Source: Halisarca cf. caerulea
Taxonomy: Eukaryota > Porifera > Demospongiae > Chondrillida > Halisarcidae
Assembly (NCBI GenBank): GCA_963170055.1
Contig: CAUJGJ010000001.1
Coordinates: forward strand, 647,501 to 711,500
DNA: 64,000 nucleotides
Reading direction: 5' to 3'
The translations under genes and the position numbers were made by a program. The notes beneath the pieces are model-generated. The model was not told the origin of the DNA, did no database searches, and saw nothing but the letters and a program-made list of their open reading frames with translations. Shown here piece by piece: positions 9,940 to 23,900 of this stretch (the first letter of the stretch is position 1; each line of letters begins with the position of its first letter).

Positions 9940-11640
9940 TGAGTAGGACCTCTACAGGTGTGCTGTGGATTCGATGGAGCTTGTGAAGCTGCTGTAGATT
10001 GATGCCATGCAGGTCATATTCAACACAGATGAGACTGAAGGAGTTCTACTTGTAGATGCATCAAGTGTGTTTAACTCAGTAAACAGGATGGCTGCACTAC
10101 ACAACATCAAGGTTGTCTGTCCATTGTTGAGCAATGTACTACTCAATACCTATCATGCAGTCTCCAGTCAGAATGTTTGTCATTGATGGAGGAAAAATCC
10201 CCTCAGCTGAAGGGACAACCCAGGGGGATCCCCTTGCAATGGCTATGTATTCCTTAGCTATCAGCCCCCTGATTCATTTCCTTAATGAGAGAATCAAGGA
10301 AACCAATCAAGTGTGATTCACTAACAATGCCACATACGGCTGCTGCTTCTTGTCAAAACTTGAAAGTTTGGTGGGAGATCTTACCTTCACTGGGCCCATC
10401 CTATGGTTACTACCCAAATGCTAAGAAACCATCACTGATTGTGAAGCCACAGAATGAACAAGCTGTTAAATCAATTTTTGTCAGACACAGAGATTGTTAT
10501 CACCAGTCATGGGAATAGAAATCTTGGTGCTGCCATCGGATCCAATGCCTTTATCCAGGAATTTGTTCAGAAGATAATGAATGCATGGAAAAAAGAGATC
10601 AAAGAACTGGCAAAAATAGCAGTTGTAATTAGTCAGCCCCAAGCAGCTCTTGCTGCCTTTCAACATGGGATGTGCAATACATGGGCCTATATGTATCTCG
10701 TACTATTCCAGGTTGTGGGAAGTTCTTTGAACCAATTGAGGAGGCCATCCAACACCTCTTTATTCCTGCCATTACAGGTCATTCCCAGTGCTCTTCTATA
10801 ATGTGTAAACTGCATGCTTGTATGCTTGTATGCCTGCCCTCACAGGCATTGGCCTTGTCAATCCTACATTTACAGCTAATAGTGAACATGCCAATTCCAA
10901 GCAGATTACAGCACTATTTACAACTTTGATTGTAAGTCAATGCATGTCTACATTCCAAGACCTTGATGGGAAGGATACCAGAATGATCAAAGCTGCCATT
11001 AGGAAAGCAAAACACGAGAAGCAAGATGAGGAGGCCAAAGCAATCTACAACCAGCTCCACCCTGGATGCCTGTAAGAATAGCCAATGGCTAAAGGCTCCC
11101 CAGTATAAATAATGATACCCTGACCCTGACCCTGACCCTGACCCTGGCATCCAGAACCTTGTTGATTGCATACGGACATCGGGTTTCTGGTGCAGAGGAC
11201 AAGAGGCATTCTTTGACGTCAAGGTATTTCACTCAAATGTCTCGTCCTACTGCAAGAAGACCCTTCCCTCTATCACACACACACACATAAATAGCAAGAA
11301 GAGAGGGTATAGTGAGCAAATAAGGCAAATTGAACATGGCACCTTTACTCCCTTGGTCCTTTCTCCTACCAGAGGTATGGAACAAGAGACAACTGTGTTC
11401 TACAAATGGCTAGCTGATTGCCTAACTGAGAAAAGGCACAAAAACTATTCTGTGGTGATCAGATGGCTGAGATACCATATATCGTTTGCTTTGCTTAGAT
11501 CAGCTATCATATGTCAATTTGTGATACAAGAAATGGTCAAAGATCTCCTAGATTGTGTGACATTACCCCAGCTTGTCACAAAGGCACGGTGACAAGAGAA
11601 TGGTATAACATTCAATTATTATCCCATTAATATAAGTGCA
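9940..11640 (+). pseudogene. Decayed RLE-type non-LTR retroelement, lineage 1 (copy A)
   Basis: Translated blocks across frames show, in order: an RT palm segment (EGVLLVDASSVFNSVNR, about 10042), EGTTQGDPLAMAMYSLA (about 10207), a broken catalytic box, a thumb-like block (ITSHGNRNLGAAIGS, about 10500; QPQAALAAFQHGMC), a lysine-rich linker ending near 11074, an endonuclease piece (EAFFDVKVFHS, about 11205), and the C-terminal LVLSPTRGMEQETTVFYKW to 11592. Stops and frame jumps separate the blocks. The catalytic FADDA box is FTNNA after a stop, so both aspartates are gone. The zinc-knuckle segment is replaced by a (CCCTGA)n tract. A TTATTATTATT tail follows. The element lies just upstream of PDZD8 in the same orientation. 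Confidence 0.8.
11118..11146. repeat. (CCCTGA)n short tandem repeat
   Basis: Five tandem hexamers CCCTGA sit inside the decayed retroelement at the point where its zinc-knuckle region is missing. The unit differs from the telomeric TTAGGG/CCCTAA hexamer. Confidence 0.9.
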
Positions 11641-11876
11641 ATTTATTATTATTATTTTATGTAATAACTAGTACCTATTGTAGTATTGTATATAATATTA
11701 CACAGTACTAACTTTGTCTATGAACAAGTCAGTAATTTGAGTTAAGAAAGCTCATAGGGGCTGCCACCCCATGCACTCAAATCACTTGCAAAGCATTGAT
11801 TCAGAAGTGTATGATGATCACGGTGACTTCGATAGTGACGTCATGGGTTAATCCCCTTTGATAACGGCACCCTCCT

Positions 11877-11913
11877 TAGTCTGGCCTGCTAGACCGTCTA
11901 GCAGGCCAGACTA
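11877..11913. repeat. AGTCTGG-tipped foldback (minimal copy)
   Basis: TAGTCTGGCCTGCTAGAC pairs perfectly with GTCTAGCAGGCCAGACTA, with almost no loop. The tips recur in larger foldbacks at 24385, 34391 and 40074. It lies about 80 bp upstream of the PDZD8 start codon. Confidence 0.85.
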
Positions 11914-11995
11914 CACCCTCCTATGCTTGAGTATGAACTAGCATATAGATACTCCAACAACTAGCTAGGGCCTTGGGTACTGTCCTGGATGAAGA

Positions 11996-14900
11996 ATGTT
12001 TCTGGAAATGCTGTACACTTTCTTGATGGGAATATTTTTTGTTCTGTTTGTTGAATTTCTTGTCTTATGGAGGTGGTTTTCGAAGAGAAAACAATGTAGA
12101 AGTACTAAACGCGGATTGGAACCTAGAATCTACGAATCTACTAAGTTACCAGAGGTGCGATGCATAGCACAGCTAAAGTGAAGTTAGCCATATCCGTATT
12201 AGATTATTGATTGATTGAGTGTCTGTGATTCCGAACTGTGTTACGTGAGCGTAGTTAAACGTTTAGAGGGTGCCAATGATACTGCGCATCTCTTCTCTGC
12301 TTTAGATAATATCTCTTGTTTTTACAAAAAAAACAAGAGATATTATCTAAAGCAGAGAAGAGATGCGTTGTAAATTAATGGGCCTCCACAACATACACTC
12401 TTGATTTCATGGCATTTCCACTGTCCATGATATATCACCTGCTTTGTGTTTTGTATACTCCTGCCTTATAGACGATTGATCTGTTGTATAGGCTCTGTTA
12501 TGCACATGTTGATGGCAGACCTTCAGCCATATCGCTCATATTTATTTCACTTGTCCCCCATTATGTATTTCCATCTGGCTGTAAACCAAAATAGCAGTAA
12601 TAATAATAATAGTATTAATAATAACAATAATTACGTAAATCCCATACATAATTATAAAAAACCTAAAAATTGCCAATTGCCATCCATGAATGGGAAGTAC
12701 ATCTCAAGACCCTCACTGTTCAAGGTAACCTCCTGGACATCCTGCCCCTGGGAAAAGATGATCACCTATGGCAGCGCCTCCTAACAGGAGTGCCTGCCGA
12801 CCAGATCTCCTTTGTACTCCGTGCTAGCTCAGATTGCCTACCCTCCCCAAACACACTGGTGAGATGGGGCTACTCCTTATGCAAGAAGTGTCCTTTGTGC
12901 AACTCCTCCACTTGCAATGCACATCACATATTTAGTGGCTGTCCCACAGCATTGCAAGATGGCAGGTACACTTGGCGCCATGACCGGGTGCTATCCAAAT
13001 TGGCACATTTCATTAGGGAATCCAACAATTGAAAGCAAAACTGTCACCATCCTTGAGCTCACTGTGCCCTGGAACTCTACCAGCAGTTTGGACAATGTGA
13101 GATCCAGGAAAGAGAACAAGCCAAACTACCAGCTTCTTACATCTGACCTCTCTGCTCAAGGATACTCAGCCCTTTTTTTGACAATCGAGATTGGCTGTCT
13201 CGGGAACCACACCAATGATGCCTACACCAGGCTCAAAGCCATAGCACCAAAGAGCACCGCCGCCCAGAGGAGAAGAATCCTGTTGGAGGCATCCAAAGCC
13301 GCCATCACTGGCAGCTACTACATCTTTGCTGCCAGGAATCTAACAACATGGCAACAATCATAGCCATATACACCTAGTGTAGTTTGCATGTGCATGTCAG
13401 TAATTGTTTCTCTTTCTTTTTTTCTGTCTTTAGCCTGATCTTCACTGTTATGTCACACTGTCAAGTTTTCTCTTTCGTTTCAGTTTTCTTTCTGCCTTGC
13501 CAGGTCTGTACACATATATGCATTCACCTGCATGTGTCCTTTTACCCCATGTCCGAGGTCATTTTTTGTATCATACCATTATGGACATCCACTTTATTAT
13601 TGTTATTATTGTATATCCTTGTGTGGGTTGTTGAATAATGATGTGGTTTCTCCCCCCTAATGAATAAACTTATAACTATTTGTGATGTGATCTTAATTAA
13701 AACATGTATCCCATTTAGGTTGTCAAGAATGCTCTTTTAGAAGGCGATGGAGTAGTTGAAACATGTGTTTGGTTCAACAGTATTCTTAGCTTTTTGTTTG
13801 ATGAATGGAGGGATTCCATAGAAGCAAAGCAGTGAGTCAACATACATGTCAGTAAAATGAGCAAGGAAGTACTGTATGTGCTGTATGTATCCATGAAGTA
13901 TATTCAATACTTTAATTGTTTATGTTTAGAGTTAAGTTATTTGGTTACCTATAGAGATTATGATTCATGACATTTATGAGGGATGTGATAGATAGTACTG
14001 GGAGCTCATTTTTTATCTTTTTGAGTACATCCTACTTAAAGTATCATCGTAATAAAATGACTGTAGCATTAATCATATTGTGCAGCATACACAGACTTTC
14101 TCTCCTTTAATTCCACTCTCTCACCTTAATGTATACTGGCAGATTATGTCTTCCCTTGTATGGTGTGCATGAGTACCTAAGCCCAAAGCCCAAGTTACTA
14201 TAAAAAGTGAAATCATTTAGCTGTCTGTGGATGAACTGCTTCTTCACTGTTTGTTGAGATTGGCATCTAAGCAAATTTTCAGATCTATTGTTTCAAAATT
14301 CCAGAAATAACTACACAGGGCTCAGGCTGCATACAGAATTTGGAGCTAAGGGGGGTAAATTGACATTCCTAAAATATTAGGGGGCAATGCAATAAGGAAG
14401 TGTAGGTATACTGAGATGGAATGGGACAAGGGGGAGAGGTAGGTAATTATGTTTAGAGTTTCTTTCAGGAGCTAGGAGGGATAAGTCTGTGGTATGATGA
14501 AGGTGTGTATTATCGAATGGGGGGGGGGGGGGGGGGGGCTGGGGGTATGGTCCTCCAGAGTAAATTTGCTTTTTGAGCTTTATAAGCTTTATCTGTGACC
14601 ATTTTAGATCATTTCAGTAGGTTTGTGAATCCATCACTACAGTTGCACATACATGTTGTACCATGGACAACTACAGTAGGTAACAAAAGTATGAGTAGCA
14701 ACTGGGTCACAAAAGTGGGGAGGGGGAGAGAGTGAATACTCCCTACTTTGTTTCACCCCCAAAAAATTGTGGTATCCCTGGCAATAGTCCAGCATTTAGG
14801 TTTCCAGTATGAAATGGAGATTTGAATGCCTTCTGACATTGTGGGCTGTGTTGATCATGTTTGGAATGCTTGTAAACCTTGGTAACAGTGGTCTCAAGGA

Positions 14901-17900
14901 AAAAAAAACAAATTAAAGCATAAAAGCTTGTTTTGTTCATTCCCCCATAAATCCTGCCTTTTGGGAAAGTTTAGTGTATGCTCAAGTACAACCCTGGGGG
15001 GGAGGTCAACAGCAATCCTGGGGGGGGGGGGGGGAGGGGGAGTGCCCCCCCCCCCTGAATGCAGATTTATCACTGAAGTAGGGCCATCTGTAATTTTTTT
15101 CTAAACAATTACATGTTCTGTGCCTATCATTGTTAAGTTTATTGTTGCCCAGAATCACGAGCAGGGCATATAACAACCAGTGAGTTAGTTTGATCACTTG
15201 TCCAGATCTCTACCTTGTACAATATGTATGTACGTATGTACATACATTTGCAGAATTCCCGAAATCTTCCTTTACTTCAAGGGAAACAGGATTGCTTACC
15301 TCTTCTACTGCTCTTGCACACTCCACTGGCAGTACCCAAAGGCTCTAGCTGCATCTACCATTACCCATTCATGTATAATATTACTGTAATTACACTCCTG
15401 TTACATCTTGTGAATAGTATTGTAGACATTATCTGACTTGCCGGATGCTTTGTGAATGTTTACCTAAATGTTTAAGTATTTGTAAATGTTGTTTTATGTG
15501 CCTTTGCAGGCATGTCATATTCTTGCTCTGTGTCTTGAAGTACGTAGAACTCACTAACCAACAGGGAATTAGAAGCAGGCATATTAGTAGTTGACTGCTC
15601 ATTCATCAGTGTACTGCAAAAACAAGAAGATGCAGGATTAGATATTGTACGATTATAGGAGATATTTGGAATATGAATATTGTCATTATCCTATGAATAA
15701 GGGAGGCGATGGACTTTTGAGTGTGTGTTCATGCACTACTGTAGTATCCAAGATTATATTAGAAAGCATCATGAGGTGTGGTTGCATTTCATAACTATGT
15801 ATGTACAGTCGAACCTCGTTAACATGAAACTGCTTAACATGAAATATCTTTTAACATGAAATGCTAGCCAAGTCCAAGTGCAGATACAAGCATAACATGT
15901 AGTACTGTTTACATGAAATACTGTTAAGATGAAATTTCAGCACAGTCCCCTGAGTTTCGTGTTAACGAGGTTTGACTGTATGTATTTCTGTGTTGCCCCA
16001 GTTGATGACGTGACTTGTTTCTATATTGTGCTCAGCTGGGTGGATGTAGTTGAGTTTTCTCTATCTGCATGTTGGTGCTCCTTCAGGTGTTGGCTCAAAG
16101 GTCTGCCTTTTTATCCTGTGTACTGTATGTTTGAGGGCAGAAAGGAACACTACCCGTAGTCTACAAATCACTACAATAATAATATATATTACAGTTGTAT
16201 GAGCACACATTTCAAGACTATGTTGCTTCCCTTTTCTATAACATTGAATAAAATGGCATTATTGGTATTTCTCATCATCGTCTGTCACCTAAATTAATTT
16301 TTATTATTTAAGCATACATCTTGTTTTGCTGTACATTGATGGAGGTAGAAGTCAGCTACCAAAATGTCTCTTTCTAAGTGTCCATTGGCTGGTGAATTTG
16401 GCTGAATGCACATAGCATTATACTACCTAGCCATGAAAAAACCCTTGTGATGTCATATTCTTTCCTTTTTGGTATCCAGAGTAATTATGAACAAATTGAA
16501 AAGAGAATTTGATGAATTGCTATCAAAAGCATTGGGTAAACTAGTGAAAGATTTAACTGTGAGTCACTAGTCCTCTTAAAATCACATGTAGAAGATAAAT
16601 TGTGTTGTGCATGCTTACCATGTTTACAAGGTACGTAGATGGAAACCTTTAATTATGAATGTTATGATTAACTGATTTATAGTCTGTGATCAAATCTGGA
16701 GAGTAATTAGCCAGTTTTAAATGTTTGCCAAAGCATGCTTATGGTATGTTTATCAATTCCAATTTGTGAGCACCTCCAATATAGAATGCTTTCACATGTA
16801 GTAACCATTTTCTCAATACTAACAAGTAAACTGAGTCATGCAGTTTGGCTGTTGGATCTATGCATTTGTAGGTTAGAGAGTGTAACCTTGGGACTTCTTT
16901 GCCAGTTGTTCATCGTATGCAAGTTTTGAAGAAACAACTGACTCCCAATGGATGTAATTTGCAAGTATGTATGTGCTGAAGATTATACATTTAATTGTTG
17001 TGTTAATCTGTTTGTGTGCAGCCATATGTACATGCAATGATATGAACGCTATTGTTGTACAGTGCCTATTTCTTTTTTGTACGTACATATGTATTGTATG
17101 TCTTATGAAATCCTTGTGTTTAGTAGCCCCCAGATAATGCAATAGTATGTTAGTGTTGCATCATCAACAGCCCATTTCAGTGACAGAAGCGAATCCCTAT
17201 GAAGAGGTTGAAGAAATTGCATTAAGCAATTACATGTGTACATTATATGTGTACATACTAGATGTATGCAAAGTGTAGTACTCGCGAGACAGTGTGTAGT
17301 AGATGTCAACGTCACATACACATGACCGTCACGTGGTAGAACATGTCAACCGAAATGGCTGACCAATTTGCAGCCCCCAAACAAAATTGTCAGAGCCCTG
17401 CCAAAAGCAAGACAAATTTCCACAAACAAAAAAGTCGTCCAGAGATATAGCCTAGTTCTATGCTTTAATGCATTGATTGCTTTTCTACAATAGAACTATT
17501 GGGCATCAGGAGGCAGAAAGTGAGTTTTTTGTTTCTCTAAATAGCTAAGTTTTAGTTAGACTTTCAAATGAACCTCTTACCTAGCCACGAAGAGCACAAA
17601 GGTCCCTCTTTGTCAGTGTTAGCTACTGCAAATTTTGACGATCGCCTTCCGAGTAATCCACATCCACAGTGACCTGAAATGGGACTAAATCCAACAAATG
17701 TTACCTGAAAATTGATCAAATGCGTGGGTATCTCAAACCCACTCCGCTAATGCGACGGAAGTAGAAAACTTGCTACGCTCGTAATAATACTGTATGTGTT
17801 GAAGAATGTCAAAAATGTACCATTTCTGTGTGTTAGCATTTGATGCATATGCCTTATTCTCTGTGCAATCTATATGATGCAGGAATTGGATGTATTGCTG

Positions 17901-20900
17901 GACATTGAATACAAGTGAGAGGCTTTCTCTGTAGATCATGGACCAATAGATATGCATTGATACCTGGTGCAATGCTTGTTTGGTTTATGTGCTTATTCCT
18001 TACCCCTCCAGAGATGGTGATTTTGAACTGGCAATTGATGCTGATGTTCTCTTTCAAAAGTCAGCTTTTGTTGTGATTAAAGTGTGCCACGTGAAAGGAT
18101 CTGTTGTACTGAAGTTCACCAAGGAGCCTTTTTCACACTGGTCCTTTTCCTTTGTGCCAGTAAGTTCCAATGTTTGTATTTTGTCATAAACCAGTGGCTC
18201 TTGACCTACAGTATGTATATGTTAGTCCAATGTGTACCCACATTACAGTGGAAATTGCACAGGTTTTGGTTATTATAGCATTACTCACGGTGGGTGACAT
18301 TATTACCATGTAGTGCAAATTTTAATGGCACATAATTGTCACAGATTTTGTGGATGAGTCTCCAATTATGAAATTTGTGTTCCACAAAAACATTGGCAAA
18401 TTGCATAGGTAATGCAATAAGGAGGATTGAATACTATTCTTTTATTTATAGTATCATCACCAGCATTTCGACCTAAATAACATTCTACCAAGCCTCAAGG
18501 AATGTAGCTTAGCTTAGCAGAGAGACAATATCTTTCTTGGTACATGATTGACTCAAATACTGTACTGTCTGACATTTTTTGTGGGACTTTATTTTCGTGA
18601 ATTTCACGAATGGCTTCGGATTTGCAAAATTTTGTCCACAAATTTTACTGAACAGCTGGAAAATGCCAGCTGTGACTGTTTACTTATCAGTCACTTCAGA
18701 AATAATTGATCCTTGTTATCAGGCCTGTATTTTGTTCAATCATGCTGAGTGAAGATAAGTTTTTTCAAGTCAGCTTATGCAGAAGGCAGGGCGCGCTGTC
18801 CAACCATCTAGCTCACAAATGTTTATTTGGGCTGCTCAGGAGTAGATCAACAAGCTGATGGCGATGATTCAAGCCTATTGATCTCAGAATCTACCTTTGA
18901 AATAGCACCAAGCCTCACTGTTTGTATGCTGCATACATTATTCAAGATCTTCACCTAAACGCATGAACGGAATAGCACCATGTTCTTCAGCCTGGCTTCC
19001 TAGACTAATAGCCTACATGCATTTGCGAAAATGAAATGTAAACAGTCGACTTTCAAGCGATTTTCAAAATTTGCATCCTGCAAAGATTTCGGACAGTAGG
19101 GTATGCAGTTACACATGACGGGTCTTTGTGACTTCCTATGTCCCTCTGACATTGAAGTTTCCTTCCTTAGCAGGAGTCTCCAACGTTTAGAAACATGATA
19201 ACCTGTACCACAGTCATCCATTCCTACATGGCAACCTTGTTAGCAATCGTCAAAAGCAGAAATGACGAATTCTTCTCATGGTGACTTCCAGTAAGTGCTA
19301 GGACATGATCCATAGAATTTATTTCTGTGAAATTTCAATAACTTGGCAACCACAAATTTTGCTGCTTGAAATAGTTGCGCTATACACTACTTATATTTTT
19401 CCTACCTTCAATTACTTGGCTAATTGACCAATCATCCTATGGCGTTTCTAGCCTACCATGATGACATTTCATTTGAAATCAGTATTATTGTCAGGACACT
19501 TGATTCTGCTCACTTGAAAGTAGGAAATACCTTGTGAAGGTGGTTTGTTTAGATTCGTGGATCTGCTTCGAATTGTTGTTGAGGTTCCTAAGGCCCTTCT
19601 TTAGCTTCACATGAATGAGTAAGGTCCATAAATACTGCTGGGCTCCCATGACCAGGCAATTAGGTTGTTAGTAGATGGAATTGAGAAAGTGGATTCCTCC
19701 AAAAAGACAGCTGAGTCCTGGTTTTTGCTTCATTTAATAACAATGTTTTTTATTAATTGTTACGCCTTCACAGTAGACTGACTGTCAGTACTGCAATGTG
19801 CTCTATAGAACCAAAGGTACATATGTACATTATATGTATGTTAGTACAGTACATACAGTAGTCTTCATTATAATTACATAGCTTTGTGCAGCAGTCAGGA
19901 ATGGGAATACTGGTGTTCTTTGGGGGGGGGGGGGGGGGGGGTGTGTACTAATTTTCTTTGAAGCTCACCTTTTTAAGTGCTGATATTGCTTCATCACTTT
20001 CCTGAAGGTTTAATTGTTCCAGATTGTTATTATTGCTATTATTATTATACATGGATAATCATGTAACACATGTATGTAAAAAAGGAACAGTGGAAACAAT
20101 AAGAGCTATTGAAATACAGTACTGTATAGGTGCTAATTTTTGTGGGACTTTATTTTCACAAATTTCACAAATGAACCTGCATTCACGAAGATTCAATTGT
20201 GAATATTTGGGTAGATACATACGTAGGTGTATATATAGTAGGTACTGGTCCATTTGCGAAACTATAATCGTGAATTACAGCCAAGTTCTTCCGTTCGCAA
20301 AATATACGCCCTGCGAGAATTTGAGCCTATCCGGTAGAATTAGTATTATTATTGTGGACATTACAATATTATCTACATACCAGTGTTCTCGCTAGCCCTT
20401 TTAAGAAGGGCGCACCTCCCTCCTCAATTTTTGGCTTAGACCATTTTTTTTACTTTTGTGTGGAGTCAAAGAAGGCTTTGTTCAGGAGCTTTGAGTGGAT
20501 AGATTAGGTAAAACTGATACTGTGTATAGTGATCCGAACTCAATGCTAAGTAATATAGAAGTGAACCAGGATAATGGCAGCTGTGCACTAGCCTAGGGTT
20601 AAATGATAACCCTTTTGGTCCCTTGTTCTTCTGCCACACCATCCATGATTTGGCTTCGAACTTACTGTAAGGTCAGAGTTTTGCCTATTTTACTTGGATG
20701 ATGGAACATTAGGTGGGAATTTAGATGATAGCTTGGAACAGGCTGGTGATTTGGGCCTTCTCCTCAATCATAGCAAGTCGGAAGTGATTTGTTTTGACCA
20801 ATAAGTGAGGAACCACCTGCTCAATCTCTCGCCTGATTTTAGATTAGTGGACCCTGAAGATGTGTGCCTCCTGGGTTCTCTCATAGGCAGTCCACTAGCA

Positions 20901-23900
20901 GTTGATGGTGTCCTGTCTTCCAAACAGAGATCCTTAGAGCGTGTGGGTGAACATCTCAAACTACTGCATTCCCACAATACACTTTGGCTCCTACAAAACG
21001 CCTCCCCAAGCTACTTTACATCCTTCATACAGCACCTTGTTTTGTATCATGCATACTGGTGGACGTGGATCAGCTTCACAGAGGATTGCTTGAGGCTATT
21101 TGTAATGTTTGTCTGTCTAATGAGGTATGGTTTCAGACTTCCCTTCCAGTGAAGAAAGGTGGTTTAGGGATTTGGAGTTTTGTCATGCTGGCACCTTCTG
21201 CCTTTCTTGCTTCCGCTGCTGGCAGCTCCAGCCTCTCCTTGAGTACTACCCTCACATATGTCCTGCCTTGCCTGTCCTCACAAATCCTCAGCCGTAAGCC
21301 TTTGGCAACAAGGACACAGCGGTGAAGCCCCATCTGGTGACTCTGCCTCAGTTTAGAGGAAGTGGGATTCCCTAATTGTTGAGGCTAAACTGTCCTCTCT
21401 CCTTGGCCAAGCCAACCCCAACTCCAGAAAGAGATTGCTGGCAGCAAGTAGAATGGAATTGGGAGCATGGCTTAATGCCCCCCCTCTCCATTTTGGCACT
21501 TGGCTTGTGCCTTGATAACAAGTTGGTGAGGATTGCCATAGGATTGTGGATTGGGGCTCCACTTTGTTTTCCTCACAGATGTGTGAAGTGTGAGTCACCA
21601 GTGGACAGCTCTGGACTTCATGGTCTGAGCTGCACAGTGCCTTGAACAACATCATTAGCAGAGTGCTAGCTGCCATTGATGTTCCATCTGTTCTGGAACC
21701 ACCTGGCCTCTTCTGGTCAGTTGGTAATGTGCTGATGGTGTCACCATTATCCCCTAACAGAAGGGGTGTGTCCTGGTGTGGGATGCCGCATGCCAGGACA
21801 CTTGTACGCCTTCCTACACTCCTTGGCCGTTTGTGAAGCAGGTCTCATTGCTAAGCATGCAGAGGACTCCGAGAAGCAGAAGCAGGGTGAGATCTGCAGA
21901 GTTCATACCTTTGTTTCTATTGCAGTGGAAACCTCAGAAGTCTTTTCGGGATAAGGCCAAGGCCCTTTTCAAATGACTTGGGACTTTGTCTAGATCAAAA
22001 ACTCATGGTCTACTTTCTCATCAGGAACTTGTACAGTGTATCAGTGCTTCTATTCAGCAGTTTAATTCTCTGTGTATCTTAGGCAGTACTGTAGTACCAT
22101 TCAGACTTAATTTGAACTACTTTTCTTGTTGTGTTGTTGGGTGGATTGATTATTTAAAAAAAAGAATAATAATATTAGTATTTTGTAGTACATGTAATAT
22201 AAATACATGCTATACTATATGGCAGTAGCTATGGCCTACTGTAGGCTGTCAGAATGCTCAAGACTGGACACTTTTATGACATGCAGCCCTCACCCCTTTG
22301 CCTTAACTACTACATGTTTGTAATTTTGTGCACCTTGAACTCTGGATTTTCCCATAAACTTGTATATTTTGGGACTTCCTGGATACTGTATACTTTTTGT
22401 GTAAATACGTACAATGTACTTTAGATGCCTTCTTTGTTTGTATATGTGATAAATTGTCCCATTTTGGAGAATTTGATTGCATGTATTTAACTTTAGTGCT
22501 TACTTTTCTGCATAGTGTATGTGGTCAGAATATTTACAGTGGATTCATGTGCTAGCAGCTTATAATCATCCCAGTATTCACATTTACTTATTTGTTTTTA
22601 GGATCCTGAAATTAGACTGTGTGTTACAGCAGAAGTTGAAGGTAGAAGTGTCTCACAGATTGCCAATGTGATAGAGAATCAGGTATACTGTATATGATTT
22701 GCAGTCTGCTTGCAGGGATTCTGTTACAAACAGGGTATATCTATATTTGTCTTTCATTCCATGGCAATTGGGTGATTCTCTCTGGTGATGTTTTGGCTAT
22801 CAGCCAGTGGGAATGGTTATCATCCTTGTGGTATACATTGCAATAGTGAGGCTTCCAAAGCCATGAATTTGATTATGTAAGTATAATTACGTATATTAAA
22901 CTGGAGTTTTCTGTAAGGAGGCATTGGAGTTCTTTTATGATCTAGCAAACCATGCACTATGTCACCTAGCCATCAAAAACTTTTTACTCGGATCTAGCAA
23001 AGCTGTTGCCGCCAACTGTAAAATAATCCTCTATTGTATCTCAGAATCAGTCAGCAAACCAGCATCAGTATCCAGAACTTCATGCTGTGACTGTTTTTAG
23101 CAGTCTGTCCAATTGAACTCATATCTTGTAGTGCATGATGTTGTCTTGTATTATTTTACCATTGATGATTTACTATGCTATGTAGTGTGTGTCTTTAATT
23201 TCAAGCTGCATTGTAAATTAATAATTATTATCTATATATCTGGGTTATCCAGGTATGGCAATTTCTAGATTTTGTTCAGTTGCTTGTATTCTTTTGTCCT
23301 CACGAATGTTATTAAGATTAGTTGCTTTGAAATAGAAATTGTTGGATGTTTGATGTCAGTAAAGTTAGGTTAATGAAGGTGGACAGGAAATTGTATGTCA
23401 TGTGGTATTGTGTTTCGACACCCTGTACAACCTATTATGTATAGTATACGTATGTAATATACAGTATACGTATGAGGGCAATTGTTTGACTTTGCAAATG
23501 TGATGCTTGCCAAGGAAGCCATAACACAGAAGATTAAAAGTCAAACATCAAGCGTAGTATTACAATGGTATATGTAGACAAACAGACAAATGGCAATAAC
23601 AAGCTCCTCTTCATGGGGGTAGTATCATTGCATACTACCCCCATGAAGAGGGTAGATGAATTGCATTTGAAAAGGTGATATACAGTACCTGTAGAGTCAT
23701 GTACGTAATGCACTATCTACAGTAATATCTGGTTTTATTTCACCATATGACACCTTGTACTTGATATAAGTTTTGCTGTCTCTTAGTGGTGCAAGACTGT
23801 AGCTATTCTAAATCATACTAGCACAATCTTTACCTCATTTTAGTATGGACAAACAAGTTACGAGTTTTCTTGACTTATTTCTAGTGAAAGTTAATGGCAT

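Noticed and set aside
11118..11146. Interstitial telomere repeat
   Set aside because: The unit is CCCTGA, not CCCTAA, and only five copies are present.
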